Position numbers and translations under genes: made by a program. DNA of 64,000 nucleotides from contig JANEZZ010001493.1 of NCBI GenBank assembly GCA_026122225.1, positions 269,001-333,000 on the forward strand, in the 5' to 3' direction. Below the pieces are notes generated by a model. It ran no database searches. It was not told the DNA's origin and saw only the letters and a list, made by a program, of their open reading frames with translations. Source of the stretch: Heloderma charlesbogerti. Taxonomy: Eukaryota > Chordata > Lepidosauria > Squamata > Helodermatidae. Positions within the stretch are counted from its first letter, which is position 1; each line of letters opens with the position of its first letter. This document shows positions 20,681-33,437 of this stretch, in pieces.

Positions 20681-20687
20681 CTGACAA
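20681..20687. other. Seven-base spacer at the palindrome centre
   Basis: The bases CTGACAA are the only non-paired bases of the inverted repeat; CCTACACTA precedes and TAGTGTAGG follows. The symmetry centre is base 20684. No adapter, gap or run of N lies at the junction. Confidence 0.97.
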
Positions 20688-20727
20688 TAGTGTAGGGTAC
20701 TCTCCAATTAAATGTGTACATCTTCAG

Positions 20728-21122
20728 AGCTGCCATTAAGATGACTTTTCCCTTGTTTCCAATTAATTAGATTTCTGCTTCTTCTCTTTTTTTGGCATTC
20801 CTTTTACCTCCTGTTCAGTCTATCTGGACAGTCTAGGCCTGTGTTGGCACAGATCAAGCTCTGTGATTCTGGATCTGAAAACACTGCTAAGCCTGGCTTC
20901 TGGTTCCTGTCAGTCTGGATTGCCGAGTATCATCATGCATTCACGCACTCTCCCGTACGAGCAGCAATACATCCCATCAGGAGCAGCAACATTATTGGAA
21001 CCAGGCCGAGGTCCCCAACTTTTGGTCCTCACAGCTTGCCTGCCAAAGCTTTTATTTAAAGATCTATGGTAGGCATTTGTTCATTTGGTGGTGTAATCAC
21101 AAATAAGGATAATACATGCTAA
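20728..21122. other. Mirror of the unannotated 20246-20640
   Basis: Reverse complement of the left-arm stretch; nothing recognised. Confidence 0.35.
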
Positions 21123-21865
21123 TTGTCTAGCATTTCCTCAAGCGCATTGGGGACTTGTCTAGCATGTCCTCCACTCACTTCCTAGGCACTACCTGGAGGC
21201 GAGTTCGCACAAGTCCTCTACGACTTGGGACCAGGCTTTCTGAAAGACCAGCTCCCCATATATGAGCCTGTCTGGGTTTTACAATCTTCTTTCAGTCCCT
21301 CCACCATTGGAGGCATATTTGGTGGAGACACAAGAGTCGGCTTTCTCAGTGGCTGCTCTCGGGCTCTAGAACTCCTGGCTGAGGGAGACTAGGTTAGCTC
21401 CCTGTCTGTTCTTCCACCAGCAGGCAAACTTTTTTTATGCGTAAAAACGTAAGCCTTTGGCATGTAAGTTGGTTTGTTTCTGAAGGAAGGCGGGAGGGGC
21501 CATAGCTATGATAGAGCATCTGCTTTGCATGCAGAAGGTTCCAGGTTTGATCCCTGGCTTCTCCAGGTAAGGTGAAGGAAGATTCCTGCTGAAACCCTGG
21601 AAAGCCACTGCTGCCAGTCAGTGTCGACAATACCGGGCTAGATGGACCGATGGTCTGACTCAGCACAAGGCAGCTTCCTATCTTGTTGTGTGCTGTTTAT
21701 TTCTCTGTTTTGGGGCAGGGGTGTGTGTTTTAAATTGTGTGTTTAATTGATTTTCTGAAATGTTTTAAACAAGTTTCTGGTTTTATTGGAATTTTATTAT
21801 TGTTTGCCACTTTGAGTGCCATTTTTGGTGGAAAGGCAGGATATAAATTTAATAAATCAGTAGGT
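21123..21865 (+). mobile_element. Mirror copy: L2-like fragment split by a SINE
   Basis: Exact reverse complement of 19503-20245; here the LINE reads on the plus strand and ends near 21865. Confidence 0.5.
21488..21681 (+). mobile_element. Mirror copy: tRNA-derived SINE
   Basis: Reverse complement of 19687-19880. The A and B box-like motifs lie on the plus strand near 21502 and 21545. Confidence 0.75.
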
Positions 21866-22317
21866 AAATCCTTTCACCTGGTGAAGAAGCAGCTATATGA
21901 AGCTCAATATCTATGAAGGTCCATTTAGGGTGCAGTCCTATTGGATCAATAACCATTAGGCAGAAGGCTCCATGGGTATATGCATTACCTCCTTTTTGTA
22001 TTAATTGTGTCCATACATGGACAGACATCTTTTAGGTGCATGGTGGAGAGAGAGATGTGTTCCTGCCCCTCCATCATGCAAAAGGATCAGCCAGTCAGGT
22101 AAACACAGCTTGAATTAAGACCCTGTAATTCTTATAACAAACCCATAAACTAAGCCAGCCCTGCTGTCCTCAAAAAAACAGTGAGGGATAAGAACATGAA
22201 CTGAGGGTCACACCTTGTGAAAAAAAGGATTGGACACTGAGAGCATATACAAATATCAATGCATAAGTTCCATTATAATATTATAGTGCCAACGATGTTC
22301 TGAGCACCTGAAAATCT

Positions 22318-22803
22318 GAGCATGTGACACTTCTTTTGTGCCGGTTATATTGGTTACTAATTCATTTCTGGGCTGATTTCAAAATGCTGGTGGTTACCTT
22401 TAAAGTGTTGAATGGTCTGGGCCCAGGTTACTTAAAGGACTGCCTTCACCACCCATACAATTCTGCATGTATGCTTAGGTCACTGTCAGCAATTCTGCTC
22501 ATGTGCCTACCAGTTAGAATGGCTAGACTGGGGACCTCCAGTTATGGAACTCCGTTCCTGCTGCTATTCACCTTAGACTTCAGCATAAGAATGCTTAAAA
22601 ACTTATTTGTTCAACTGCCAAACTCCTAAGTAGGCACTTAATATGTGTGTTCCACTCTCAGCAACCCCAGACTTCACCTAATTTTCTCAATTTTGATCAT
22701 GCTGTATTTATTTTAAGCCTCTGAAAAGTGGGATATGTATGTTGAAAATATATTTGTGAGCTGTTTTTAACTGATTTTATTGTACGCATGTATTTGAAAA
22801 AAA
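22318..22803 (+). mobile_element. Mirror copy: L2-like LINE 3' fragment
   Basis: Reverse complement of 18565-19050; the open frame with KVLNGLGPGYLKD is 22324-22629. Confidence 0.65.
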
Positions 22804-23022
22804 GTAAGTATTATTTCTCCCATTGAGATTCCCGATCACATTCACATCTGCTTAGCTTTGGTAATGCTGTAGTCTAGTGTCTGGTGTTCCCTGACCTTTT
22901 ATTGGGTTGGTGGTGGTGTTACTAATGGAATTGCCCATTCCATGGTAGTTCACACTTCCTCAACTTACTTGCCCTCCTGCTGATGTTCCCTGGCAATGTG
23001 AGTGTTGGGTGTGCTTTAGAGG

Positions 23023-23181
23023 AGACTTTCAGTTTATGCCGGTTAAAGATGAGGTGCAGCACACCAGCTTGAAACAAGTGCTTGACCAACATGTCCCAGA
23101 ATCCTTTGCAACAGGCAGAGGTTCATCAGTAGGCCAATCAATGAAAGGCTTCCATGAAGGCAGAAAGTTTGAAAACCACTG
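23023..23181 (-). mobile_element. Mirror copy: Charlie-like hAT fragment
   Basis: Reverse complement of 18187-18345, ending GAAAGTTTGAAAACCACTG. Confidence 0.45.
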
Positions 23182-23252
23182 ATCTAGATATATTTTCAAG
23201 CACATCTTTAATACATGGTGAGTCCCCACCCCACTCCCAAAGGTTTAAGACC

Positions 23253-23478
23253 AGTGTGGTGTGTCTGGCAATTAAGCAGACAAAGTGATGTTACAGTGTA
23301 TTACAAATCTTAAGCAGTCATATCCAAGGTAATGGCTTTGCCCATAATGATTTGTCATGCAATTTTAGCTTCAAAGCTCAGCATTAATTACAAACAAGAA
23401 ACAAATCACACTGTTAAAACATACATTACAGACAAATTATGCTCTCAAAATAGGTAATTTACAGCTTGCAAACAGTAA
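23253..23478. other. Mirror copy: AT-rich candidate conserved element
   Basis: Reverse complement of 17890-18115. Confidence 0.3.
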
Positions 23479-23847
23479 TTGATAAACCTGAAAGCGTTCC
23501 TAGACATCATTTGGAAAGGCAGAGCTGAATCACAGGATAATTTAAGGCCACTTTGCACAGTCACTCTGGCTGTGGCATGGTGGGGTATGTCCCAGCCCCA
23601 GCCCAAATGGCACCCTCCACATGGCGAACGGGTTGTCAGAGGTGTTTGTCACAAGCACAGGTCACAAGTTTGCACACCATGGCTTCCTCAACCCTCAACA
23701 GAAAGGTTTGCATGTCAAATGTCTGGCATCATGGGATGGGAGTCACATGGTTGCCACTCACCCATAGTGCCATCCCATGCTGCTCCAGTAACATAAGGTT
23801 GTAGTGTGTTACATGCATGTGTGCACCAGGGGAACCTTTATATAGGG

Positions 23848-24156
23848 CAGTGCTATTTAACTTCAAGCCTGTGGGCCAAATCCGGCCCTCCTGGGGTCCC
23901 AATCCAGCCCTTCAAGGTTCCCCAGATGGCCACATCCCCTTTCCCTGGCCACACCCGCTTTCCGCAAATTGTTGGTTTCCTGCCCCCCCCACATTCTAAA
24001 TGGTTGAAATGGCTCTCCTAAGGCTTAGTTACTGACAGGAAGAGCTTCAAGGCAAAATATGCTGGTATTTTTCTGGTATCTTGCCCCCACCCCCTTCTGC
24101 CTTCAGCCTCACACCACTGCAATGTGGTGCTCCCCTGACAGCTGCTCCAAAATTTA
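23848..24156 (+). mobile_element. Mirror copy: diverged CAGGGG-family MITE
   Basis: Reverse complement of 17212-17520; starts CAGTGCTATTTAACTTC. Confidence 0.55.
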
Positions 24157-24162
24157 GTTCTT

Positions 24163-24343
24163 CCCATTTATTTTATTTATTTATTGCATTCCACCCAATA
24201 GCCGAAGCTCTGTGGATGGTTCACAACAATTACAACCCTAACATACAGCATGATAAAACATAATTTAGAAGTTTAAAACTATGGTATAAAGCCAAAAATA
24301 AACATAAAAACCAGCAACAGTATAAAGATTTAAAATACAGTAA
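24163..24343 (-). mobile_element. Mirror copy: L2-like 3' end
   Basis: Reverse complement of 17025-17205. Confidence 0.55.
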
Positions 24344-24652
24344 CCGATTTAGAAACAACAGAAACTGAAAGACTAAAATACCTGAGAAAACTAAATTCCT
24401 ATGTGATCCTGCTCAGCCCTTCTTTCTACTCTCATAGCCCCCCTTCCCACATACATAGATTCTGAGCATCTCTAAGGTTCTATGCCTGTGGTATGTGTGA
24501 ATACCACAAACACATAGATGGAGCCAGCCACTCATCCATGTGGGGAAAAGTCCCAAGAAAAATCTTGGGAAGAAATCCCAAGAAAAAGCAAAATGCTGTG
24601 ACACCATCTTAGATCTGCAATTATAAATACAAGGAAAAAATAATAATGTATT

Positions 24653-24880
24653 TCATTTGTATTTATTATTACATTTATATCCTGCCTTTTTCCCTCTTAC
24701 TAGGAGCTCAAGGCCTATATGGACCTCCTCCGCTCCATTTTATCTTCACAAGAACCCTGTGGGGTATGTCAGGTTGAGAGTCAGTGACTGTCTGAAAGTC
24801 ACCCAATGAGCTTCATTGCTGAGTGGCAATTTGAACCTGGGTCCCCCAAGTCTCCGTCCAACGTTCTAACCACTCCACTG
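24653..24880 (-). mobile_element. Mirror copy: MIR/CORE-like SINE
   Basis: Reverse complement of 16488-16715. Confidence 0.8.
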
Positions 24881-24992
24881 CACACTATATTTCAGACAAG
24901 CTAACTAAAGCCATTACGGCAGCAGGGTTTTTCACATGTTAAACCGCTTCAGACAAGTTACTTCCTCTAGATTCCCACCACTTGTTGATGGA

Positions 24993-25020
24993 GATGTATG
25001 TGTATGTGTGTGTATATATA

Positions 25021-25080
<60 letters not shown>

Positions 25081-25113
25081 TACACACACGCGTGCACACA
25101 TACACACACACCC
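24993..25113. repeat. Mirror copy: compound GT-AT-AC microsatellite
   Basis: Reverse complement of 16255-16375 with the same tract lengths, which is striking for such a mutable repeat. Confidence 0.9.
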
Positions 25114-25332
25114 CATAGTGGGAAGAGGGAAATGGCTGTGTGAATCAGCCCGAAAAGGATGGCTCATGGCATGGTCTGGAGTAGAAGTATGCAGTGCATC
25201 AACTGTAAGATTCAGCTCTCACCCCAAATTGGCACTTCAGAAAATAGCCTGATTCTGCTCAGACTGATTTGGAGGCTGTCTGCTTTGACTCAGACACCGA
25301 ACCTGAGTTGAAATTCAGAAATCTGAGGCTTC

Positions 25333-25492
25333 ATGCCACCTGTTGACTGTCATGAGAAATTGAAAAATGACAATAGCTTGGTTTATGTTTGTCAGATGTG
25401 GATGGGATTTGCAGGCATAGTAGCCCCTTCAAAGGATATTAAATCTACCAAATATCATGAAAAGAAGTGCAGTGGTGTTTGTGCTATGCACC
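25333..25492 (-). repeat. Mirror copy: continuation of the 14930-type repeat
   Basis: Reverse complement of 15876-16035. Confidence 0.35.
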
Positions 25493-25972
25493 TAGGGATG
25501 GCAGCAGAGTCCAGTTGGGGGCTTGATCTCGGCGGATTACTGCCAGCTCAGCACCCCAGACTGGAGTCCGCCAACAACTGCACTTGCCTGACTTGGTGCG
25601 CACTGAGTTGGGCAAGCGCAGTGGCCCCCACAGCTCCAATGAACCGCCATTCTGCACAAAATGGGCAGCTTGGCCTTTCCTGTAGAGGCTAATTTTACAT
25701 AAATGACAACCATAAAGAGGCCCATTTACTCAACATTGCAGACGTATGTGGTCTATTTAGAACATTTATGCCTGTAATGTTGTATAAATAGACCCCTTAC
25801 AGAAAAGGCCAAGCTGCCCATTCTGTGCAGAATGGTGGCTCAGTGGAGCAGTGGGGCCGCTTGCCACATGCCCATGGACCACTCAGCAGGTCTCCGCATG
25901 CAGCGAGCAGGGTCGAGCAAGTGGCAGGTGTCCGGCACATGGCACAGATGGGGGTCAGTTTGTCCATACCTA
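25493..25972 (-). mobile_element. Mirror copy: TAGGTATGG fold-back MITE
   Basis: Reverse complement of 15396-15875, including the 6-of-8 target duplication. Confidence 0.75.
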
Positions 25973-26438
25973 TATGGGCCTCTATGTTTTGATTTTTTTT
26001 TAAGGGAACTGCCATTAACTTTAATTTCTTGGCAGAAGTGGATGAAATTTGCAGGGATAGTTTCCCCTTCTAAAGGGATACAGCCTTCCCAGTTTTAATG
26101 CAGAGCACTTTAGTGCAGAGAATTTTGTACGAAAACACATTTACATGTTGATGGTGTGCAAACAAGGAAGTCTTTATCCCCCTATGTTCCTTGTTGACCA
26201 TTCCTCTGAAAATGACAGATATCACAGAAGTGGCCTTAAGTAAGAAACCTGAAACATTTCAGAAGAATTGGTGCATTGGTTTATGTGGAAGGGGAGTCCT
26301 CAAATGGGGGGTGGGGAGATTTGCTTCCTCCCACCATAGTATATGTGTGTAAAGTTTGTCTCTGATATATGCCATTTTCACACATGTCTCCAGGCAAGAA
26401 ACCTGAAAAGTTTTAGATGTATAGGTGCAAGAGGTAGG
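25973..26438 (-). repeat. Mirror copy: unclassified repeat
   Basis: Reverse complement of 14930-15395. Confidence 0.4.
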
Positions 26439-26715
26439 GAGTTATGATGATTGAAAACCAGATGAAGGCTTTTTTCCCAGTTAAAGCTGGTGGCATTGAA
26501 AGAGTGTCCCATCTCATGGTCCCACCTTTGCCCTCCCTCAGTGCAGAGTGATTGGAGAACCCCTGGTAAAATGTGCCCTATGAGAAGAAGGTGGACCTGT
26601 CAGTCATGGACATGGGCATGATTTGAATGTTCAAGTACACCAATCAGTGCAATTACAGTATTCCTAGAGCCTAAATGTTAATCCAGTCCCTGCACACGCA
26701 CATTTCAAAGACAGA

Positions 26716-26811
26716 GGTTGGGTCCAGACTTAGTCATGGTTAGAGTAGACCCACTGAAATCAACTGGACAAGTTATTCTTGATTTCAGTGGGTCTACTCC
26801 AGATCCAACCC
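26716..26811. mobile_element. Mirror copy: short palindromic MITE
   Basis: Reverse complement of 14557-14652. Confidence 0.6.
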
Positions 26812-27017
26812 AGAGATTCGACAATTTCTATGGGCTGCATGTTCAGTTTTCCCTACAATTAGAAAGCATTTCTGAATTTCCAGCCCAACTTCCCTTTGTT
26901 AGGACATGAGGAGCCTCCTTCCCCCCACCCTTGTCCTTTCTACAACAGCCCTAGGAAAAAATACTGACAATGAAATTCATGGGCCTGAAGCAGTTTGTAT
27001 TTTATAAGCCTGTAGGA

Positions 27018-27343
27018 GAATTTCATTCTTGCTTGCAAAACATACCCGGTTTGGAGCTCTGAACACAAGTAGAAGCATGTGTCTGCTGAAAATATTTGCA
27101 AATTGTCAAATGCGTGCTCATGTTCATCTTGTTCCCAATTCCCAGTCTGATTTGAGCAAATTTCCTAATTTGTGCAAATTTCCTCAGTAGATGGACTCAG
27201 CCCTACTTAGTCTATGGGGGAGATTTGAACAACTGTGGGAAGATTTGTGCAAGTTTCCCATTTGTGCAGAGTGAGCAGCAGTGGGATGGTGTTCAGAGTA
27301 CCCTGGCCATCTTGAACATTGCTCATGCATGCACCCATCCCTA
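27018..27343 (-). mobile_element. Mirror copy: probable TAGGGATGG MITE
   Basis: Reverse complement of 14025-14350; one border approximate. Confidence 0.4.
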
Positions 27344-27659
27344 GTTTTTTAGGACTGGAAACTTCCAGCTAAGAAACCACCATCCCTAATGTAAAAGGAT
27401 GTCCCTCTTCTATGTCAATGGACATACAGCAGGTATTTATTTATTTATTTTTCTTTTTTTTGCTAGTTGGAGAAAGGAAACACAGTTGTCCATCAGGCAG
27501 ACTTGGGGAAGTTCCCAAAAGAGGTTTGAGAGGGAGGTTCAGAGCATGGCAATAAGGGAGAGGGCATTATTGGTGGTGGCCCCCAGTTTTGGAACACTCT
27601 CCCCAGTGAGGTCTGGCTAGCACCAAGTTAAGCCTTTACTCCCAGGCATTTGACATTTG

Positions 27660-27718
27660 GGGGTTGGACTCGATGGCCTTGTAGGCCCCTTCCAACCCTA
27701 CTATTCTATGATTCTATG
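27660..27718 (+). mobile_element. Mirror copy: 59-bp CR1 tail
   Basis: Reverse complement of 13650-13708, ending in ATTCTATG repeats. Confidence 0.75.
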
Positions 27719-27814
27719 ACACCATATGATAAGTTTTTAACCAGTCCCAGGATTTCTGTTGTTGTGTGTTTTGAATTGTTTTTGTATGTAACCAGTTTTT
27801 GTATGACATTTTAT

Positions 27815-28329
27815 TAGGGATGTCATAGGAGTTTGAGAGGGGGGTGGAGTCCAGCAGAATCCTCCCTCACTTGGCCTCCCAGACTCAAGTCCACAGACTA
27901 GCACGCTTCCCCGACTCGGTGCGCACCACGTTGGGCAAGCGTGGAAGTCTGTGCTGGTCTGCTGAGCTGCCATTTTGCATAAAAATGGTGGCTTGTTCTT
28001 TTACGTACAGGGCCTTTTATACAAATGGTGGCTGTAAAGCAGCCATTTTCACAGAATTATAGGCATAAATGGCCCATTTACGCCTGTAATCTTAAGTAAA
28101 TGGCTGCTTTACAGCTGCCATGTGCATAAAAAGCCCTTTACGTAAATGAACAAGCTGCCATGTTCATGCAAATTGGCAGCCCGCTGAGGGATGGGGCAGC
28201 ACCACATTGCTCACCAGGTGCCCTCGGACCACTCAGCAGCTCACCACACCTGGCGAGCAGGGATGGCCAAATGGCACGGGCCCAGCAAGCAGTGCAGAAG
28301 GCAGGCTTGGGCGAGTCTGTCCATCCCTA
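27815..28329 (-). mobile_element. Mirror copy: TAGGGATGG fold-back MITE
   Basis: Reverse complement of 13039-13553. Confidence 0.7.
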
Positions 28330-28398
28330 TGAAAGGTTTTAATCTTTCATAAATTGCCTAGACAGCTTTTGCTATTGGGCAGTATAGAAATGTGATGA

Positions 28399-28896
28399 TA
28401 GGGGTGTACGAAACCCACTTACCGTTCCGGTTGGGGGTGTCTGCACTGGGGGGGTGGCGATCCGTCCCTCTCCCCAGAATCCTGCCCGGCCAGCTCCACT
28501 CTGCAGCAAGTCCACGGAGCTGCCGGCCTGGCCCATCCGCAGCCAGACTTCTGTCTGCTGCCGGGCTGTGGCTGCAAATGGCGTCCGGTGTAGGGGACGC
28601 CATTTGCATCCCTACTGTTGTCGGATGATAGGCTATGTAAATATTTACATAGCCTATCATGGCAAAGAGCAGGGATGCATATGGCGTCCTCTACACTGGA
28701 CGCCATTTGCGGCCGCAGCCCGGGGCAGCGGATGGACAGCAGCAGTGGATGGACCCGGACCGGCCAGCAGCAGGAAGGGTCCATCCGGCGAGGATTTCGG
28801 GGGGGAGTAGTCCATTCTGCCAGGGACTCCGGGGGGGGCGGATCCTAAAGAATCCGGCCTCATTGGAGTCTGAGGCGGATTTCTCTGCCATCCCTA
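28399..28896 (-). mobile_element. Mirror copy: fold-back MITE with central hairpin
   Basis: Reverse complement of 12472-12969; the central hairpin is near 28643. Confidence 0.75.
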
Positions 28897-29100
28897 GATG
28901 ATGATGATGATGATACGACTCAGGAGGAAATTGGTGTGACCATCTCTGTTTAAAATGTAGTCTGCCACGACATTATGCTCCATGTAAAAAAGAAAAAGGT
29001 GTGTGTGTCGCTAGCTCCCAGAGAGCTATCAACAGACTGAAGCTTCCTGCCCACTCAGCTGCTGGGAGTACTCAGGCCACCCCCCCCCCACACACACACA

Positions 29101-30016
29101 ATGATCAGTAAGGTCCCATGGCAAGCGATGCTAGCGAGAAAAGGAGTCCAAGATGGGTGGGAGCTTTTAAAAAAGGAAATTCTCAAGGCACAATTACAAA
29201 CCATTCCAACAAGAAGAAAAGGTGGAAGACAACAGAAGAAGCCAATGTGGCTTCACAAAAAGCTTAGGGATGACCTGAAAACAAAAAAGGACACATACAG
29301 GAAGTGGAAAGAAGGCCAAGTAACAAAGGAAGAGTACAGGCAGGTAGCACAGAATTGCAGGGATGGCGTCAGGAAGGCTAAAGCTGAGAACCAGCTGAGG
29401 TTAGCAAGGGATGCTAAAAACAACAAAAAGGCTTTCTTCAGCTACGTGCATAGTAAAAGCCAGAGGAAAGAAATGGTTGTTCAGCTATTAAATAAGGATG
29501 GCAAAATGATAACAGATGACAAAAGGCAGAGGTGCTCAATTCCTACTTTGGCTCAGTCTTCTCCCAAAAGAGGGACTATGACCCCCCTGGCAAAGGCAAA
29601 GTACAGGCTGAAGGGGCAGGATTGCAGCTTGAGATAGATAGGCATATGGTCAAGGAACACCTAATTACTTTGAATGAGTTCAAATCTCCAGGGCCAGATG
29701 AACTGCATCCTAGAGTCATATATGAACTGGCAGAAGAACTCTCAGAACCGCTGTCTATTCTCTTTGAGAAATCATGGAGGACGGGGGAAATGCCAGATGA
29801 CTGGAGGAGGGCTAATGTTGTCCCTATCTTCAAAAAGGGTAAAAAGGAGGAACCTGGGTACTACAGACCAGTCAGTCTGACATCAATCCCTGGGAAAATT
29901 CTGGAGCAGATGATAAAGCAATCCATCTGTAAGCACCTTGAAAACAATGCCGTGATTACTCGAAGCCAACATGGATTTGTCAAAAACAAGTCCTGCCAGA
30001 CGAATGTGATTTCATG
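29101..30016 (+). pseudogene. Mirror copy: CR1 ORF2 upstream half
   Basis: Same frameshift (near 29532) as the left-arm copy. Ends at KNKSCQTNVIS, where the MITE begins. Confidence 0.9.
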
Positions 30017-30962
30017 TAGGGATGTCAGAGAATTTCACCATGAATCTCGGGGAGGCCGAATGCCAGCGCATTCAGCCCCCTGAAATTGGTGGTGAAATGG
30101 TCTGCCCCCCCTGCCCCCCCCGGGACGGAACTTACCTTGGGTGAATCTCCCTGGCGGTGGCGGCTCCGGCAGCAGTTCGGCAGCGGTGTGGCGTCGGCGT
30201 CGGCCAGTCTTCCGACTGGCCACCGCCACCGCCATTTCCAAGTTTAAAAAAACAAAACAAAAACGTGATAGGCTACGTAAAGATTTACGTTGCCTATCAC
30301 AGCTAGATTTTTTAAAAATACCGTGATAGGCTACGTAAATGTTTACGTCGCCTATCACGGCTGAGTTAAAAAAAACACAAAACCACGCGTACACAAATGG
30401 CAGCGCCCATGGGCGCCACCACTTGCATTCCTTATTTTGGCATGTCTAGTCTACGTAAACATTTACGTAGACTACGGCGAAAATAAGGGGAACGCAAATA
30501 GCGTAGACACTACGCTATTTGTGTTCCCCTTATTTTTGCTGTAGTCTATGTAAATGTTTATGTAGACTAGAGCTGCCAAAATAAGGAATGCAAATGGTGG
30601 CGCCCATGGGCGCCACCATTTGCATACACGCAGGTTTTTTTTTTTAAACTCAGCCGTGATAGGCTATGTAAACATTTACATAGCCTATCACGGCTGACTG
30701 CAGGGATGCAAACGGTGGTGGCTACGGCCACCACCATTTGCAGACCCAGCCGACCAGGATTCGTGGCAGGAGGGATGGGGCGCCTCCCCCCGGCCAGAAT
30801 TCTGGGGGGGGAGGGATGGAGCGCCTCCCCCCCAGCCAGAATTTCAGGGGGGAGGGACGGGATGCCTCCCCCCCAGCCAGAATTTCGGGGGGAGGGACGG
30901 AGCGCCTCCCCGCCATCGCGAATCAAATTTTGTAAAAGGTAAGTGACTTTTGTACATCCCTA
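30017..30962 (-). mobile_element. Mirror copy: palindrome-of-palindromes MITE
   Basis: Reverse complement of 10406-11351; its own symmetry centre is base 30508. Confidence 0.8.
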
Positions 30963-31811
30963 AATCAAGTCACCTCCCTTGTGGACCGTGGGAATGCTGT
31001 AGAAATCATATACCTTGACTTCAGCAAAGCTTTCAACAAAGTGCCCCATGATATCCTGATGAGCAAACTAGCTCAAAGTGGGCTAGATGAAACAACTCTC
31101 AGGTGGATCCACAGTTGGCTACAGAATCGGACTCAAAGAGTGCTTATCAATGGGACCGTCTCAAACTGGGGAGAGGTAACGAGTGGGGTACTGCAGGGCT
31201 CAGTCCTGGGCCCAGTGCTCTTCAATATTTGTATTAATGACTTGGAGGAGGAGGTGAAGGGAATGCTGATCATATTTGCAGATGTCACAAAATTGGGCGG
31301 GATAGTTAATACTTTGGAAGACAGAAACAAAATTCAAAGTGATCTGGATAGACTGGAGCACTGGGCAGAAAGCAACAGAATGACATTTAATAGGGATAAA
31401 TGCCAAGTTCTGCACCTAGGAAAAAGAAACCAAATGCACAGTTACAGGATGGGGGATACGTGGCTCAACAACATGACAAGCGAGAAGGATTTTGGAATTG
31501 TTGTCGATCACAAGCTGAATATGAGCCAACAATGTGATGTGGCTGCAAAAAAGGCAAATGCTCTTTTGGGCTGCATTCATAGAAGCATAGCTTCCAAATC
31601 CCGGGAAGTACTAGTTCCCCTCTACTCAGCACTGGTTAGGCCTCATCTGGAGTACTGTGTCCAGTTCTGGGCACCACACTTTAAGAAGGATGCAGACAAA
31701 CTGGAGAGGGTTCAGAGGAGGGCAACAAAGATGATCAAGGGACTGGAAACAAAGCCCAATGACGAGAGACTGAAAGAACTGGCATGTTTAGCCTTGAGAA
31801 GAGAAGACTGA
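30963..31811 (+). pseudogene. Mirror copy: CR1 ORF2 downstream half
   Basis: Frame resumes after the MITE with DRGNAVEIIYLDFSKAFNK. The FADV in place of FADD is also present in this arm. Confidence 0.9.
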
Positions 31812-32162
31812 GGGGAGATATGATAGCGCTCCGCAAGCCCTTGAAAGGTTGTCACAGAGAGGAAGGCCAGGATCTCTTCTGGATCATCCCAGAGTGCAGG
31901 ACACGGAATAATGGGCTGAAGTTACAGGAAGCCAGATTCCGGCTGAACATCAGGAAGAACTTCCTGACTGTTAGAGCAATACGGCAATGGAACCAATGAC
32001 CTAGGGAGGTGGTGGGCTCTCCAACACTGGAGGCATTCAAGATGAGGCTGGACAGCCATCTGTCAGGGATGCTCTGACTTGGATTCCGGCATTGAGCAGG
32101 GGGTTGGACTCGATGGCCTTGTAGGCCCCTTCCAACCCTACTATTCTATGATTCTATGATTC

Positions 32163-32196
<34 letters not shown>

Positions 32197-32204
32197 TGTA
32201 AGAA
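32163..32204 (+). repeat. Mirror copy: TG microsatellite
   Basis: Reverse complement of 9164-9205 with the same uninterrupted 27 bases and the same interrupting base. Confidence 0.9.
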
Positions 32205-32462
32205 ACACAGAAATAAGGTAGCCCCTCAAGAGGTGTGTCACAAACAAATGGAAGGAGTCAATGCAAGTCAACCTTGGAGATCTAGAATGATTTTGACAGG
32301 TTACTTGGCATTTCATTTTCAGCACCATGGAGAGCAAACTCAAAGCTCTAGCAATCTGGGAATGATGGTTGTTCATGTCCTTTGCCATCATCTTGTATCT
32401 CTTCTAGATATGGTGATTTGCAGGTTCACAAATGGGTTTGGGTTCCAGTTCAATGGAATGAG

Positions 32463-32515
32463 TTTATCCACCCAGAAAGCTTCTGTTATTGGGCAGTATA
32501 GAAACCTAAATAAAA
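32463..32515 (+). mobile_element. Mirror copy: L2-like 3' tail
   Basis: Reverse complement of 8853-8905. Confidence 0.5.
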
Positions 32516-32517
32516 TG

Positions 32518-33322
32518 GCTCAAAGTAAAACTAAGTTGCTAATGTGAGGGAAACAGCTGAGGCATTAAGGCTTCTGCCTGCCCTAGGAAGAGACATGGGT
32601 TTCTTCCTAGGCCCGGGTAGATAGATTAGCTGATTAAAGTCAGGATGTGATCACAAGGCAGTTTCTGAAATAATTACATTATTAAAATTGAAAATTGAAA
32701 CTGCATTGATTTTTAGGAGGCTACTAGCCACATTTCCCATGAGGGATATGCAGATCCCTTTCTGGGTTGTCACTGAATTTTGCTTAAAGTGAAATTTGAA
32801 ATGAAGTATTTGGAGCTTCCTTCCTCCTTGAGCAAGACAGCTGAGGAATTTTCATGATGACTTTAAAAAGTGACTGTTGATACAAACAACCCAATGGACC
32901 TCTGTACTGGGTCAAAATGCCAGATGTACATATCCCTTTGCATTTTAAAAAATGGAGACCTTTCAATCTGTGTCAATAACATTACTATAGTTATTGTGAG
33001 GTGTACAAATAGCAATTTTGATAAGTGCTGTTAAAACACACAGCGTTTCCCAATATAATTGTGAATAAACCCACCCTATAAACTGTCTGGTCAACTTTGC
33101 CCTTTTCAAATGTACTCTGAAATGTTCATTACTTTGCTGCACAGAACAGGACACTTATGTTCATTACACTTCCAGTTTCTCTGCAATGATGTCACATGTA
33201 AACTCCAGCCTCTGGGTTTCTGTGTCCTGAAGGGCTTACCTATCCCTTGGGCAGGAGCATTGTAAAGGCTGTGTTTGGGATGTGACCTTTTAACAGTTGA
33301 ATTGGAATCACTGGAAATGTGT
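32518..33322. other. Mirror of the unannotated 8046-8850
   Basis: Nothing recognised apart from the AT-rich stretch noted in the left arm. Confidence 0.3.
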
Positions 33323-33437
33323 GAATCCTCAATCTGTCAATTGTTTTCTCTCAGTTTCTTATTTTTCCTGTCTTAAGTTCGGTTTGTTCTGAACTTTGAG
33401 AATTTTTTTTTAAAGTTCACATCAAAATTTGTATGCA

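Larger units (their letters stand above)
27398..28395 (+). mobile_element. Mirror copy: L2-like fragment with two insertions
   Basis: Reverse complement of 12973-13970. Interrupted by the CR1 tail 27660-27718 and the MITE 27815-28329. Confidence 0.65.
29101..32162 (+). mobile_element. Mirror copy: CR1 LINE split by a MITE
   Basis: Reverse complement of 9206-12267; reads 5' to 3' on the plus strand and ends in ATTCTATG repeats just before the TG microsatellite at 32163. Confidence 0.9.

Noticed and set aside
20671..20700. Sequencing adapter at the palindrome centre
   Set aside because: The 7-base spacer holds no adapter-like sequence, so an adapter remnant cannot be shown; an artefact without an adapter remains possible.
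21488..21681. tRNA gene
   Set aside because: A and B box-like motifs are present, but no cloverleaf is completed and the rest is a SINE body and LINE-like tail.
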